Of a stretch of 64,000 bases of DNA, positions 1-12,450 are shown piece by piece. The notes beneath the pieces were generated by a model. The model had not been told where the DNA came from and did no database searches. It saw only the letters and a list, made by a program, of their open reading frames with translations. This DNA is from Candolleomyces eurysporus. Taxonomy: Eukaryota; Basidiomycota; Agaricomycetes; Agaricales; Psathyrellaceae. Position 1 is the first letter of the stretch. Each line of letters opens with the position of its first letter. The stretch is taken from the NCBI GenBank assembly GCA_027579435.1, contig JANBPK010000822.1, forward strand, positions 37,517-101,516, written 5' to 3'. Position numbers and translations under genes: made by a program.

Positions 1-986
1 TTGTCCTGCATCTCGGTATTCAGGTTCTCCAGCACCACAGATGACTATTCCTTATCCACGAGCTGGGAATCCCTGTCTCCAGAGTTGCAAGCAGCAACTG
101 CCAAGATCTGTGCTTTATCCACCATCCGGATGCTACACATCGCATCCTTCACCGAACTCCCACTTTACCTAATCGGAAACCCATATCTCAGTAATTTGAG
201 TATTGGCCACGTTCGTACCTTCTCAGGTATAGACGGGCCTCGGCTGCTGGCCAATATGCCAGTCCAAGACACGTCCAATCCATCAAAACACTCCTTATTG
301 GCACCTTCAGAAAGGCGCTTCACTTCCCTTAGCACCCTCGTCTGTTTATATATTGGAAGTATGCCAACAGACTGGATCCGAGCAATGATGGAAACCCCCG
401 CTTTGTCCACGAGTCTTCGGAATTTCAGCCTCCTGTTTCTGTTCGACGAAACGGCAGCTAGTGAGTTTCTTCCTTCACCAAGATACTGTGTATCGTGAAG
501 TTGATGTGAATTTTCATCCCCGCAGATTCATCAGCTGACATTTTGGCGCAATTCAATCCATCGTTCAACCTGGCGGACCTCAGAGGTCTGCGATATCTCA
601 AGATTTATTGTTTGGTCGATCTTACGCTTCCAGAGTTAGCAGCACAGACTGTCATCAAATCTCTCTTTAAATACGCCAACAACCTTATCAGCACAGTCAA
701 CGCGTCCGCGCCCCTCGAAGAACTGTACATAACGATTGGGGATCTCATGCATCAACCTTTGACTACACAACTGCTCTCGGACGAATGGAAAGAGCTCGTC
801 ACCACTATCGCTTCACGTCGACCTACTATTAAAACCATCAAGGTCAAACTTCGATTCGGTCCTTGTGACAAGAAGTTGGAATTGGAGGCATTCAACACCG
901 TTCAAGAGATCGTATCCAATGATATTTCAGGTGTATTGCTCGTGCTCAAATCAGCCGACCGATCCAAAGTGGAACGGATAACATAG
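1..986 (+). CDS. F-box/LRR-like protein, C-terminal part (5' partial)
   Basis: The gene enters from the left edge. Reading frame 1 is open from base 1 to 460. A GT..AG intron fits at 461-525 (GTGAGT donor, CGCAG acceptor), and the second exon 526-986 ends at TAG. The two exons join in phase to 306 codons plus stop. The protein has the leucine-rich, weakly repetitive make-up of the LRR-like C-terminal half of basidiomycete F-box proteins, such as the LRSLTLDG-type stretches usual in this family. No F-box is visible because the N-terminus lies outside the window. If complete it would be a substrate-recognition subunit of an SCF ubiquitin ligase. The family assignment rests on composition and on the many F-box genes in the window. 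Confidence 0.6.
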
Positions 987-1288
987 CCCATACTTTACCC
1001 TGCTTTTTGTGTNCCTTCCCTGTATTTTTGAGTATTAACCTTCCACGTCCATTGATCAAGCACTTGAAACTGGCAATTTCTGCTGAGTNAGAGTCCGAAT
1101 CTGAACGAAAAGTAGCNAGGNGGCTTCGACTNTTCAATNATCTGNCAANTGAGTGAAGTTGATCAGAACCCCTTCTGANGGNNANGNNNCGGTTTAAACT
1201 TGGCCTTAATTTNCACATTTATTATTACANNNTGCCTCCNCTCAGTTCANAATGCANAATTGTTCGTGCCTATNTGCNGGTTTTNNTN
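987..1288. other. Convergent 3' intergenic region
   Basis: About 300 bases between two convergent gene ends. It holds many N characters and no supported gene. The short open frames here are broken by Ns and have no recognisable content. Confidence 0.6.
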
Positions 1289-4223
1289 TTAATCAACTCC
1301 GGTGTTATCCAATAACTCCTCTTCTTCCGACGATGACTCTTCAGAGGCAGGTGCCCGTCCCCANAATCTTCCCAGAATATTNCTGATGACGCGAGGCATC
1401 GGCTGCATAAAANAAAGGNNCTNTCAGAATACCNTACCAATCTCAANTCGTCGCAGAGCTACATACCGAGATATCCTCCTCTTCCTCTTCATCCTCGTCC
1501 TCGTCTTCGGCCTCTTCCTGCTGGTCGCCTTCATCTTCCCAATCAACATTCCCACCCTGTGCGGCATGGGGTGGTAATACACCAGCTCCGAGCCACCCAG
1601 GGCCTTCTCCTTGAATCATGACAGGAGCAGGTACCGCAGCGTTGAGATCTTCAATATTGAGACCACCAGGCATCCCGCCTGCTCCTTCTCCACCCTGAGG
1701 CGGCTCGTTCATCGCCCCAGCTAACATCATATCTTCCAATACATCTGGAGGAAGCTGTGCGATCGCCTGAGCGAACTGGAGAATACCTCCTGGGAAGCGG
1801 TCCTGGAAGTTGGGGTTGGCATTAAAGAAGCCCTGGATAGAACAAAGAAAGAGGAATTCAGATTCAGTGAGCTTTCCTCATGTCGAAGAGTGGGGATAAA
1901 GGTCACCTGAAGTTGCTGCCTGAAATTGACGTCCGGGATCATCTGTGCAAGCCTCCGCTCATCCATGGCACGCTCTCTACGCGTTCTCGTCCTAAACGAC
2001 AACAAATCATCTACATTCTGGAAGTACTGATCATCGTATTTGTTGAGCGTGGTCGGCGGTGGCATCGGATCGCACATTAGCCCTCTAGCTTGCTCCAAAT
2101 TAACATCAATGAACGGGAAGAGATTTCGATGATTCGTCTCGAGCACGAGGAGGTGGCGATAAGCCGAGTAACGAGGTTCCAAGTTCTGGTAGAGCGCGAG
2201 GAAATCCATTCTCCGTTGCGTGATCGGNAGCTTGGAAGGAAGAGACGAGAATGTTGANGTGACGGTTTCGAGGAACCACGCCGNGTGATCTTTCCACAAG
2301 ACCGAAGATTTCTGTGAATAGAGGTGGGAGAGGAGGTGGAGCGTCGACTGGCCTGGCTGCAATCCGCTGGATCGAGTATCAGAAATTTGTGACAATGGTT
2401 AAGAACGAATCTTACATCGCCCCGGTCTCAATCTTGAAATCAGGATGGGCACGCACAGACGCTGGAAGTGANACATCCAGCTTATCGGCGAGAAGGGGAA
2501 CCACNGACGGGAAATCATTCAAAGCTTGTCGAAGTGCCTCCGTACTCTTTGTATGATCCTACCAAAGAAAGGATAAGCAAATCGTTCGNCCAATCGAGAA
2601 GGGAGCATACCGATCCAGCGATTCGAAGGGCAAGCGCACGGGCATAAGCCCACCCAGGCAACAATGAAGGGTTGATTCTANGACTNTCTGTGTTCTTGCC
2701 ATCAAATAGTCCGTACACATCGAGAAGCCATTGCTGCATCCCAGACTTAATCGCAAGGAAATCGAGGTGAAGTAGAGCACCATGGGGATCGCCCCAGGGA
2801 TCAAGAGAATACAATAGCTTGGCAAACTCGAATGATGTTCGAACGCATCCTCGTCGGAGCAAGTCACTAAAATCGATCAGAATCATGCTGTCTTACGGAG
2901 AAAGAGACATACGCGACTTGTCGGTGCACNGCGAGGTAGAAGGGCCGATTCTCGACGTAGTCGAAGTCGAGTCGGTTTACGCCACTGGTGAAGTTGAAGG
3001 CGCCAACGAATGCTCGTTCATACGTGAACAAAGCACGATCTACGAAATCGAATGCGGGCGCATACTCTACAAGGAGATTAGTGATCGACANCATGGAAGT
3101 ATCCGCAAAGCTTGACCTTCACGATGGCGATATACTTCGGACACCTGCAAGAGCGTATCCGCATGCCACGGAGATCTGGACAACAGATCCCAGAATCCCT
3201 GAGGATCTANCAGCTGTATTAGCTATCCACTTTCTCGAAAGCAAATGGCGCTCACCCCCAGAAAACACCGTCCCCATGAACACTTTCGTCAGGCTCTTGT
3301 ATCGCTTGCTNTACTCGACCGTCCACCACTTCTCTTGCGGCATAGGTTCCCAGTCATGTCGTTTGAGCCTGGCACCCACTTCGTCGTCGGTCAAACCGCG
3401 TATCGATAATCCTTCTCGACCTTTAGCCGCCCACCAAGTAGGTTGCGGACGAGTAAGCTGGGAGCGAGCAGCAGGTGCTTGACGGCGAGAGCTAGGTCCG
3501 GCTTGCGAAGATGAACTAGCTTTGCTTGCTTGCACGACTTTGGAGCCAAAGAATCTTCGCATTTCGGCGTCACTATCGAGATGTTGCACNGACACTGAGA
3601 GTAGATCGCTGAATGTTTGCCCTGTGNCTGTCTGCTGGTTCATGTTCTGCGACGATCCGTATCTGAAGGANTTCAGTTCCTGTTAGCGACGTAAGGAAAC
3701 TCTCGCTCACTTTAAANATAATTCTGCCAAAGCCTGGTCTAGTTCATCGTTTGCAGCCTTCTTCTCTTTCGCTCTAGCTTTCTTAAGCGCCTTTTTGGAC
3801 GTTGATTGGGCCGGTGCACCTTTGGGGGTCGGTACAGGCTGGGGTGCCTTCGGAGCCTCCGNNNNANNTNNTNCAACCACTGCCTTTTTCTTCTTTTTNT
3901 TCGACTAAGGGAACAGGTGAGCGGGATGCATGGAATGNCNAGATCGTCAGCCGTACCTTGCGAGATTTGCTGGGCTTTGTCTGGTCGATCTCCTCNTCAC
4001 CAGNATCGTCATCGTCCCCAGCCATGAGCTTGGTNTGATTTCAATAGTCTTGAACNAATGGCTTAAGAGTGGTGCTTACTGCAGCGAAGCCTCCCTGCTG
4101 TACCTTCGGCGCCGGTTCATGATCTGATTCGCCCTCGTCGGATACTTCAACGCCTGGGTTTCCTCCAAGGGCTTGGATCTCCTCAAGCTCCCTCTGCTGC
4201 CTCTTGTTGAGTCTAGGGGGCAT
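1289..4223 (-). CDS. rqc1: TCF25/Rqc1 family ribosome quality control protein
   Basis: Orthologue of TCF25 (Nulp1) and yeast Rqc1, a subunit of the ribosome quality control complex that handles stalled nascent chains on 60S subunits. The start is the ATG at 4223, giving MPPRLNKRQQRELEEIQAL, a typical family N-terminus. An acidic and lysine-rich linker follows, then the conserved HLDSDAEMRRFFGSKVV motif, the core stretch with DPQGFWDLLSRSPWHADTLL, and ENRPFYL around 2.9 kb. The C-terminal part contains DERRLAQMIPDVNFRQQL and a Gly/Pro-rich, very acidic tail. The tail ends SSSEEEELLDNTGVD with a TAA at 1289-1291. Several short introns split the gene; one separates the motif FMGTVFSG from DPQGFWDLL. 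About 20 single N characters lie in exons and make some residues unknown. The order of motifs matches the family and I see no frame break that Ns do not explain. Confidence 0.9.
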
Positions 4224-4591
4224 CTTGGGGAATGGTGGTCAAGAAGAAAGGAGATTAATAATTGGATGCAACTGCTTAGCCCTGGTCTAGGGCTAGGTAT
4301 TGGGGTTAGGGCTTCATGATACTAGGCGCCTGCTCCCGCCGTAGCCAAACTGACGATTCCCGTGTGCCGTTACGGTTAGTCGGAGCACATTTATCAGTTG
4401 AGTACAGTCCGATGGATGGTGTATCAGATACAAAGGAGGATATAATTATTGGTAAGTATGACACGCCCAATCACGGTTTGCGAAACATCTTGGATGTCCG
4501 TTTGACCTATCTGAAGAAGAGGCAAAGAATTTGTATAAAAGCACTTATGACACAAGCTTTATGAATAGAAAACATTCCCGATTCACCGATC
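4224..4591. other. Intergenic region, TCF25 promoter side
   Basis: About 370 bases upstream of the TCF25/Rqc1 start and downstream of the next minus-strand F-box gene. An open frame of 82 codons on the plus strand shows no family resemblance and is probably chance. It should hold the TCF25 promoter and the F-box 3' UTR. Confidence 0.5.
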
Positions 4592-6422
4592 TCAGTCCGT
4601 CAACAGCCTCCTAGTGCCCTTGGTCCTTCGATACCCTTCCTTCAAAATCGACCGCTCATAGAACCCCAGATCCCAGTCAACCCAGCGATTCACATTTAAG
4701 ACGTCCTTCACGTGTTTCTCTACCCACGTCAAGTGCTCCTGCCGGCAACGCTCCACAACGACGCGTTCAAGAGGGTATCCTCTGTTCACTCGATCCGACG
4801 CAAGCATAGCAATCAGCGAACCATCAACCTCCGCTTTCTCCGAGCCCTCAGGCTGAGGACTATCGTCATCGAGATGCCTTTGGATGGCAAAGTAGAGAAC
4901 GTCAATTGACACGAGAAGTGGGCATGGAGGTGCGTCTTGCAGAGCTATTGGGACGGTAGTGTCCGGCGGCAGGAGACCGAGAGCCTTGGTAATACGAGGA
5001 AGGATGGTCCGCGGGATCCCTGACACCGTGAGACGGCGAAGAGACGGGAGATTTTGGAAAATGAGAGTGAAATCACCGGTAGATGGAGGATAATGAGACG
5101 ACGACACAAACACAAAGTCTTCCACGTCCGAAAGGAGACCGGAATTAAGTAGCACGGCACGGACGATGGGATCGATGTTACTCGTGAGCGTAAGGGTGTC
5201 GTTTTCGAGCTCGAGTGCATGGCACCCTTCGATCAAGCTGCTTGCTATCAATTGCAGCTTGCGAATTGTGCGAGTGGGTGGACCGCCTTTGAGTCGACCT
5301 TCCCGGACAAGGTCCACGAGAGGCGCATCCCATTCGCAATACGAGCTTGCAAAGATGCGCCGTGCTGCAGAGTCGGGAATCCGAAGACACGACATAAATG
5401 CCACAATGTCTTCGGTGGCGTGTAGCCAGCATCCAAGAGAGAGCGATCGAAGGTTGGGTAGGACGACTGGATTATCGGAGAAGTGGGGGATAGGGCCATT
5501 CAGGTTGGGTATATTATGCGGAGGACCTGACCGGGAGATGACAACTTCCTCCAACTGTGGCGATAACTCCAAAACGGATAGGAAGCGACAGAATCCCGTG
5601 TTCATCACATCACGGGCGTCCTGGTCGTGCAACACCAACGATCTGAGATTCCGGAACTGGATATCTGGAAATGGGGAAAAGATGGATAGGTGGACTTGTT
5701 CGAGTGAGGGGCATGATCCCAGGAACAGCTTGGGCATGGGAGGAGACTGGAAGAACGTCCGGCCACTGCCGAGGATGTTGAAAACCTTGAGTTTGGGGGC
5801 TTCGCGCTCGAGGGTCTTCCAGTACTTGCAGTCTTGATTCCAGTTACCATGGATATAGAGCTCCTTGAGCCTGTGACAGTGTTCCATCGCTACCTCGAAT
5901 GTGTCCGGCTCGGAAGCCTCACCCCGCTCTTTCGAACCCCCAAAAAAAATAAACAACCAATGGGAAGGTTCCCGATAACGAGAGGGATCGCAGTGAAAAC
6001 GGATCGGATGGGCGTCTGATGAGGATGTGATTCCAGAGGTTGGGGGTGGAATGGGAAACGCGTCGCCACTGCCCACAAACTTGGGAAATGATAAGGAGGG
6101 ATTTGCGTTTGACCGCAGCTGCGGCAAGAGCATCTTCTATCTTGTCAACGAACTGCAGCGCATCGAGAAACATAAATATTTGGCCCAGGACTTCCGGAGC
6201 CAGAAGATTGATTTGTTGCTCGGCATTCTTCAGAGTCCTGACATGGCATTGGGCAAGGGCCAGGCTGCGTTCTGCAACATCTAGCTGAGAGAAATTCAAT
6301 AAATAAACGTGAACAGGAGCGAAACCCCTTACATTGGTTGGATCTGATCCTGCAGGATCCAGGTTGGCGAGCATCGCGGTCAAACCATCAACACTTGAAC
6401 GGGGAGTTTCGAATTCCGCCAT
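4592..6422 (-). CDS. F-box/LRR-like protein with a frameshift at a T8 run
   Basis: The protein starts MAEFETPRSSVDGL at 6422. A 48-nt in-frame intron (GTAAGG..TCTCAG, about 6284-6331) follows DPTN. The F-box is clear: INLLAPEVLGQIF, then a spacer, then SQVCGQWRRVSHSTPNLWN. The rest is LRR-like (LRSLSLG, LRRLTVSG) and ends at 4592 with RRLLTD. F-box proteins link substrates to Skp1 and the SCF ubiquitin ligase; the target is unknown. The F-box frame stops at about 5919, while the LRR frame is open upstream of that point. The switch falls in a run of eight T on the coding strand (5942-5949). Removing one T would join both frames through VVYFFGGSKERGE. I read this as one gene with a homopolymer error or a real single-base mutation. 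An upstream ATG at 6494 is possible but less likely. Confidence 0.75.
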
Positions 6423-6956
6423 GGACGTTCTGGCAAGCTCACAAGGTAAGTCTCGAATAATGATGCCACAGGAGACCCATGAGCTACTCACCAAGGGCTT
6501 CAGCTTTTGAACTGCAGAACCTTATGCGTGAGAAGTGAGATCGCAGCTGGGCGGTGCGCAGGGCGCTGCGCTGCAGTGACTGCACATCACTGGGGTCGAG
6601 TCATGTTAACGTGACGTCACGCAGCACAAACTAATACCAGCCATGCCGGTTCCATGCCAGCTATTTGGACTGCTCATTTCTGCGAGTTCGAGGAATATAA
6701 ATGTGCAAGGAAAGGATTGTGTAGGGGGATCGAGGCTGAGCGCCAAGCTTTGATAAATATTCCAAAATAAAATCTATCCGGCGGGGTTACTAACGGTCAC
6801 TGGTCACCATCAACAGCTTCAAGTCTGTCAAAGTCAGATCCCACTATGTCTCTCGAGATCCACGCAGCACCCACACACGCACCCGCAGACGCAGTACCGC
6901 CCCTTTTATACTGGGATATATAGGCTAGGAATATCACGCTATAGCCCATTACCGTC
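6423..6956. promoter_or_regulatory. Bidirectional promoter region between two F-box genes
   Basis: About 530 bases between divergent start codons. TATA-like strings are visible at about 6695 (ATATAAAT) and 6904-6922 (TTTTATA and GATATATAGG). The latter lies some 35-55 bases before the plus-strand ATG at 6957 and is a plausible core promoter. No gene is seen here. Confidence 0.4.
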
Positions 6957-9006
6957 ATGCCGGCCAAAGAAGGAGACGCTGTCGACGGTGTTGTTCTCCA
7001 AATTGGAGCTCAATTCCTCAACTCTGTGACAGCTTTGACAAAGGTCGAAGAGGACGACTTGTAAGTCTCCGACTAGTTAGCGAGAAGCACATCATTGACG
7101 TTGACACCAGCTCTCGGAAAGCTTCACTGTCTTATGCAGACGTAGGCTTGATACTAACGAGGCCTCATCAATTACTCATGGTCTTTCTTTCCAGGTCAAA
7201 CACCTCCAAGACCAAATAGCTGTCGCTTCGTTACGACTACGTTACATTGAGAATGCTACGCGACCTATCAACCGGCTGCCAAGCGCAGTTCTTCTCAAGA
7301 TCTTCCATATCTTGCAGAATTCCCCTCCGTATTCACTGCAATGGGTTGTCGTGACGCGGGTTTGCTCTCAATGGAGGAAATTTGCCCTTTCCGCTTCCGC
7401 CTTATGGTCCAGCATCCCTCTCCGTGCCAAAGGAGGATCCACCCTCATCGACCTCTTTCTCGCCCGATCCGGCAACACTCCCCTGACCATCATCTTTGCT
7501 CAAGATCCGGTGGGGGATAATTACTCCATCACCCGAGTCCAAAGTTATCTTCGAGGTTTGCGAAATATCGTCAACAATGCTTCAGACAGGATCGAACGAC
7601 TGGTCATGGAGCCCCAATTTCCCATTGACGATCTCCTTCGTGCTGATCGCTTGGGACAGACATTGGGTCAAGAGTTGTCTAGGCTCCTACTTTCGCCATC
7701 AGCCGGTCCAGGGCTCATGAGCACCGTCTCCAACACGATAGAAAATACGTTTTTGAAGCTGTTCTCCGAATCCATGCCCCAAGCCCAGCATTTGGAATTG
7801 TGGTCAGAAGCGGTTCCTTACCTACTACGTAGGCCGGACCCGCTCAAGCACCTCACCGTGCTCGAATTATCCCAGATCAAGATCGAGCCCTCGAACATGG
7901 ACTCGCTAGTATTTTCAAAGGTCCTTGCCGTCCTCGACGCATCGAGAGGCAGCCTGCGCAGGATAGTCCTCGCCGGTGTCGAGCTTCGAGATGATCTCCA
8001 TTCACAACTCGCGGACGGCGATTCCTCTCTCCCTCTGCCCATTTCCCTTTCATGCTTGGAATCCATTGAAATCGGAGATTGGGAGCTGCAGGGAAGCCTA
8101 GCCAGATTCCTCCAGCAACTTCGGGTTCCCCCATCAGCCTCCAAGTGCATTTGGGGGAGCAGCCTGGCTCCAACCGCAATCGGGCCATTCATTCTTCCTT
8201 CCTCCGAGTCCGATTCTCCCGGAATTCACGTTATTAGTCGGATAGTCCTGTCCTCAACCGCACGAACCGACATGGTTGCCTTCCACAAAGGCTCCCTTTA
8301 CATCAACGGCAGCCTTTCCTTCGAAGATTATTCGCCCCTTCTCAACGACCTCTCCCAATTCCAATCCGTCCACGAGCTCGTCTTGACCCCACTTCTGACA
8401 CCCCTCACCGTCGAAGATTGGACGCACCTTTTCCGACTCCTTCCAAACATCCGGAAGATCAAAGTACGGGACGCAGAGACAAGCAGACTCGTACGCGCTC
8501 TTCGGAAAGACACGGACGGCAACGAAATTTACCTACCCCTGCCACACCTCGTCGAGTTCGACATCAAATATTCAATCTGCGAGATTGGGGAGCCATGGAA
8601 AGAGTTGTTGGAAAACGAATCCACTACAGAGGTTTCGAGCATGGTCATATTCTTAACCCTCCTCGCACGCGAACGTGCACAAGCCGGTGCAAGTTTCGGT
8701 AGACTTGGGCGTATACACCTTCGGTTGGACAGTAGAGTATCCGACTTTCACGATATGGCGCCACTTCTTGGCGATTTGCGCCCGTGCGTTTCAAGGTTGG
8801 ATTGTTCGTATGGCGACGATTCTTATTCGTTGACGGTGGAAGAACGGGCTGAGAGGAAAAAGGAAGAAAAAGATGAGTGGTACCTTGTTCTGAAGGAGTT
8901 TGACGGTATTTGGCCGACGAAGGCAGTGTACTTTCTTCGTTCGCCTTCTGACTCCTCGGGCGGAAACTTTGGATTGAAATCGTTTGCTTCAGGCCACCTT
9001 GCTTAG
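6957..9006 (+). CDS. F-box/LRR-like protein
   Basis: Three exons join cleanly: 6957-7060, 7111-7141 (a 31-nt exon) and 7195-9006, giving 648 residues. The second intron contains a good branch-point string (ATACTAAC). After an N-terminal helix (VKHLQDQIAVASLRLRYIE) comes the F-box INRLPSAVLLKIFHIL with the trailing VCSQWRKFALSASALWSSI. The remaining 500 residues are LRR-like with many Leu/Ile strands and no other domain. It is probably an SCF substrate adaptor with unknown target. It is divergent from the neighbouring minus-strand F-box gene but not closely similar to it. All three exons stay in frame and no defect is visible. Confidence 0.85.
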
Positions 9007-9389
9007 ATCGCTAGAGCGACAGAGTAATTATCATACATAGAACTTTATCGATGAATGAATCAATCAGTTATAACCTATCTGCCTGGACTTAGAGTCATTT
9101 TCTAAATTTTGCAATTATTTCTCATAACGTCCTTAGCAACAGCTGCGCCAAAGCTCATTTTTCACTGCGTCCATATCTACATCAATCAATGCCAGTTTTA
9201 GCGCGGCCAAAGCAAGGCCAAAGCAAACGCGACTTAAGCGGTGCTTGCCCCGGGTTCCACTCGAAAACACAACTCGAGCTTGAAGGTTCGTAGTCTCTGT
9301 CCCGCTTCCGATCTCTCTCGCTATCGTCAACGGTATGCTGACTAGAACGTTCGTTTTTAGGAGGAAAGCCCAACTCGGCAAATCCGTCA
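9007..9389. other. Intergenic region and leader of the next F-box gene
   Basis: About 380 bases. A stretch ending TTTTTAG at about 9360 looks like a 3' splice site, so the downstream F-box gene may have a 5' leader intron. The 20 bases before its ATG resemble the same place in its paralogue at 50045. No other gene is seen. Confidence 0.4.
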
Positions 9390-11584
9390 ATGTTGAAGAT
9401 CCTGAACGTCATTGGCCATCGCCGCGAGACGTTGATAGAACGTCTGTCAAGGACCAACGAGCCTTTGTCTGAAGCTCAAGAAACCGAGATCGGTGCATCG
9501 CTTCAACGGCTTTATGCTGATTTTGAACGCATTGTTGGTCGACCTTTCGACTCGTGCACGGACAACGACAACACACCAAGAGGCGCCAAACAGTATCGGG
9601 ACAATATACGGGTCCATCGAGCTCTTCTATCTCACATCCGTAGTCTCCCTGAAGAGATTCTGCAAATGGTGTTCTTCTTTGCGACATTCAAGGAAATCTT
9701 CAATCCTGGACGCCAACTCCGGACGATATGCGCTGTCTCTCGGCGGTGGAGAGCTGCAGCAATCAATCATTGTGCCCTCTGGACTTTACTTCCTGTGGTG
9801 TCCATCCCAGAGGGCTTTGTAACGGGAAAGAAATTGCAAAACACCGCCAAAGTCCTACAACTGCATATTCAGCGGTCAGGGGTCCTCCCTCTGGAAACCG
9901 ACTGCATCATAACTACAGCCGCATGGAAATTTCACAAGGCAGCGATCCAGAAGATCCTGCAACTATTGATTACCAATTGCCATCGTTGGGGAATGGTGTC
10001 ATTCAGCGTCCCTGTAGACGTTCTTGTCGACACACTCGCTCCGATACGAGGCAAAGTACCTTTGCTTTCGAAACTGACCATTTCGATCTATAATCGTGCT
10101 GACATCAACCCGGGGACCCACGACGACACGATAAACATCAACTGCTTTTCAGAAGCACCGGCACTTCGAAGCGTTCGGCTTCGCTCCTGTGTGTGCAGCC
10201 CTCCGCGACGCAGCTTAAAGCTCAGCCTGCCGTGGTCCCAGGTTGAGGAATTCAACGGAGAATCAAGAGGCGGCGACGCATTTTACCGAGATCTCCTCGC
10301 GGCTCAGTCATCCAGGCTCCGTAGCCTAACATACATGTTGAACGGCCCCCGCCTTCCTCCACTCCCTTCCGCGAGCTTTCTGAAGCTTGAATCCCTTAAT
10401 GTCCATCTTTCGAGGAACAGTGGCGATATCCCGTCGCATTTAAGGAGCTTCATTGCCCCAGCGTTGATCAGCCTCTCTCTCACTGGAACAATAGACCTGT
10501 ATCCCCCAAATACGTTCATTTTAGCAATCTCCGGAATGATACAAAGCTCTGGATGCTCCCTTCATGAACTATCCCTACGGAACATCGATATTACACCCAG
10601 CGCCTTCGCCGACATCCTCAATCTTTGCCCCGCTCTTGTTAAGCTCGGCATTCCACACCTTGATTCTGAGGGGCTCCAACGACTTATCCTCGATCCCAGT
10701 TCTCCATGTCCAGCCCTTCCCCAACTGAAAATACTGCATCTCTGTACAGGCCATCGCCGTGGCATTTTTGGAACCGACGCAACACCGCCCGCGGCAATCG
10801 ACGCTGCTACTTTAACGAGGATGGTCAGGTCCAGGACAGTTGACCTCTCGGACAATCTAAAGTACGTCAATGGAGTGTTTTCGACATTAGAGGAGATCAC
10901 CTTGTTCGGATACGAACTTGGCAACTTGTACGCTCAGCTTCTACAACTCGAAATGCCGGTGGGGGATGCGGTATTGGACGAAACCAGAGACATCATAAAC
11001 GCAACCGCCGTAGAACTTGGCGATGTTGCCTTCATGTTCTCGGCGATTCTCGGCAACATGTATCCCTCAGGAATCCCCAGAGATTCAGAACCGCGCCGTG
11101 ACTGGAAGCTTCTTCTGGGGCCTTTGGACAAGCAGATGCAAGAGATGGAAAACTTCAATTTGGAAAAGTATCTCGGGTACACCCCAATTTTGAGTGTACG
11201 TTCCACTTTCCTTCGAGGCTATCGAATGTCCCTGATTATTGCTAGTGGAAGAATGTTCCACGAATGCTAAGACGAATTAGCAAGTCAGACAACGGAATTG
11301 TTTGTGGAGACAGCATTTTTCATTTCCGTGCCCGCGCAGCAGCTCTTTTTGATGAGTGGAAACCGTTGTTGCTCCACGATGCTCGAAGGGCTCCATTTGC
11401 ATTACAATTCGTTTTCGACGGTGACATGTTCATGATTGGAGATTATTTAGAACTTCGATATATCCCAAATTCATCAGGTGCGTTTTTCAAGGTACTTCGG
11501 CGCCTGGAGGCCGCGACTCACTGAGTTCTTTCTCTGGCATTTTTAGATCTAGATGAAGAGAGCATATTGAAGCTCATCGCTTAA
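9390..11584 (+). CDS. Large F-box protein, paralogue group member A
   Basis: Exons 9390-11195, 11246-11477 and 11547-11584 join to 691 residues. The N-terminus has a short coiled-coil-like segment (EAQETEIGASLQRLYADFER). The F-box follows at about residues 78-135, from SLPEEILQMVFFF to CAVSRRWRAAAINHCALW. A long LRR-like region comes next. The C-terminal module begins at WKNVPRMLRRI, passes GDSIFHFRARAAALF and LLLHDARRAPFALQF, and ends on a tiny exon coding DEESILKLIA. The same exon structure and C-terminal module are in the genes at 47828-50045 and 62174-64000, so these are three paralogues. Likely role: SCF ubiquitin-ligase adaptor. A fragment of this gene's 3' part, intron included, is repeated at about 15755-16001. 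Confidence 0.85.
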
Positions 11585-11825
11585 TTTCAACACGGACGGC
11601 CCTGAAGCTTTGTACGGTGTTTCACGCCAAATTTCTCAGTTTCATGTCTTCNAGNACTNTCTGTGTCTCGAATNACTTGCTATTCTNGTGATACTACAGC
11701 ACATGCNCATTTATCGNCATCTCACGAGNACCGGCTGTTTCTGTTGACAAATGTACGAACTTACATTCTGATTCGGTGGTGGATCTCAAGTCAAAAATAC
11801 GTCATGCGCCCGAAAAGGATTCTTG
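11585..11825. other. Low-quality intergenic stretch
   Basis: About 240 bases with several Ns. I recognise nothing here. It lies between the F-box stop and the regulator scrap and is probably the F-box 3' UTR plus decayed regulator sequence. Confidence 0.4.
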
Positions 11826-11966
11826 CTAACGATAGATCGTTTTCTTCTGCGTCATTAGCTTGAATGACTGGGGAAGGAATCTGTCGANCCGTGGACGTCG
11901 AGGCGTTTTCGAGCACTTTCGAGAGTTTTGAGGATCAACATGGTTTCAATTTCAATTTCCGGTAGT
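11826..11966 (+). pseudogene. Scrap of the last exon of a Zn2Cys6 regulator
   Basis: The bases align by eye with the end of the regulator gene at 40046-43534. That gene's last exon codes NDWSKYLLDVEALSGNFDNQ and then QGFNFSL; here the plus strand can be read as LNDWGRNLS, then VDVEAFSS, then DQHGFNF, with frame changes between. The intron tail before it (ACGATAGATCG) is also shared. Only this terminal piece remains; the body of the gene is missing. It stands tail to tail with the lyase at 12451-14917, exactly as the complete regulator stands next to the second lyase. It is therefore the left-hand remnant of a duplicated regulator-lyase pair. Confidence 0.7.
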
Positions 11967-12450
11967 TCCCTTTGCACCACCCAATTGACCATAGGATATC
12001 TCCACTCACTGAAATTTGGACTACAAAATCGCCGTGCTCATCCTTTGATCGCTACCACCTCCGTTCAGTCCGAATCGGGTGTAGGATTATACCACGGGAT
12101 ATAAGTTGTGACAGCCCGAGGCAGGTGGAGAAAACAAACGGAGCGGCNTTATACTGGATGATCAATACAATATCGATCATCTCGGTGTAAGGTAAATGTC
12201 GGNANNTGTCGNTAAGTATGGGGAATTAAAGAAAGATGATCCAAGATGAAAAGTCTAGAAGGATAAGGAAAATTGTCCATAGTATCCGTCAAAAGAGAAA
12301 AAAGAGAGAGAGAGAGAAATGCCAAACGCCTGTCGTTCATCATCTATGCAAAGGACCGGGACAAATCTAATCATGAAGCACCCAGCACAGGGCCGGGCCC
12401 ATCTACACAAACCCCATCGCTTCTCTCTACCAAAACCGCGCATCGGCTAA
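11967..12450. other. Shared 3' flank of lyase copy A, with a GA-rich run
   Basis: No gene. Read on the minus strand, the 3' flank of lyase A resembles the flank of lyase B (39451-40020): both carry strings such as TTTGTCCCGG, GATGATGAACGACA and GGTGGTAGCGA. A GA microsatellite lies at about 12298-12318. Confidence 0.6.

Noticed and set aside
4316..4564. 82-codon frame between TCF25 and the F-box gene
   Set aside because: Short, no family resemblance, no splice signals; better explained as intergenic.
5166..5837. 223-codon open frame opposite the frameshifted F-box gene
   Set aside because: Antisense to a supported LRR region with no recognisable domain.
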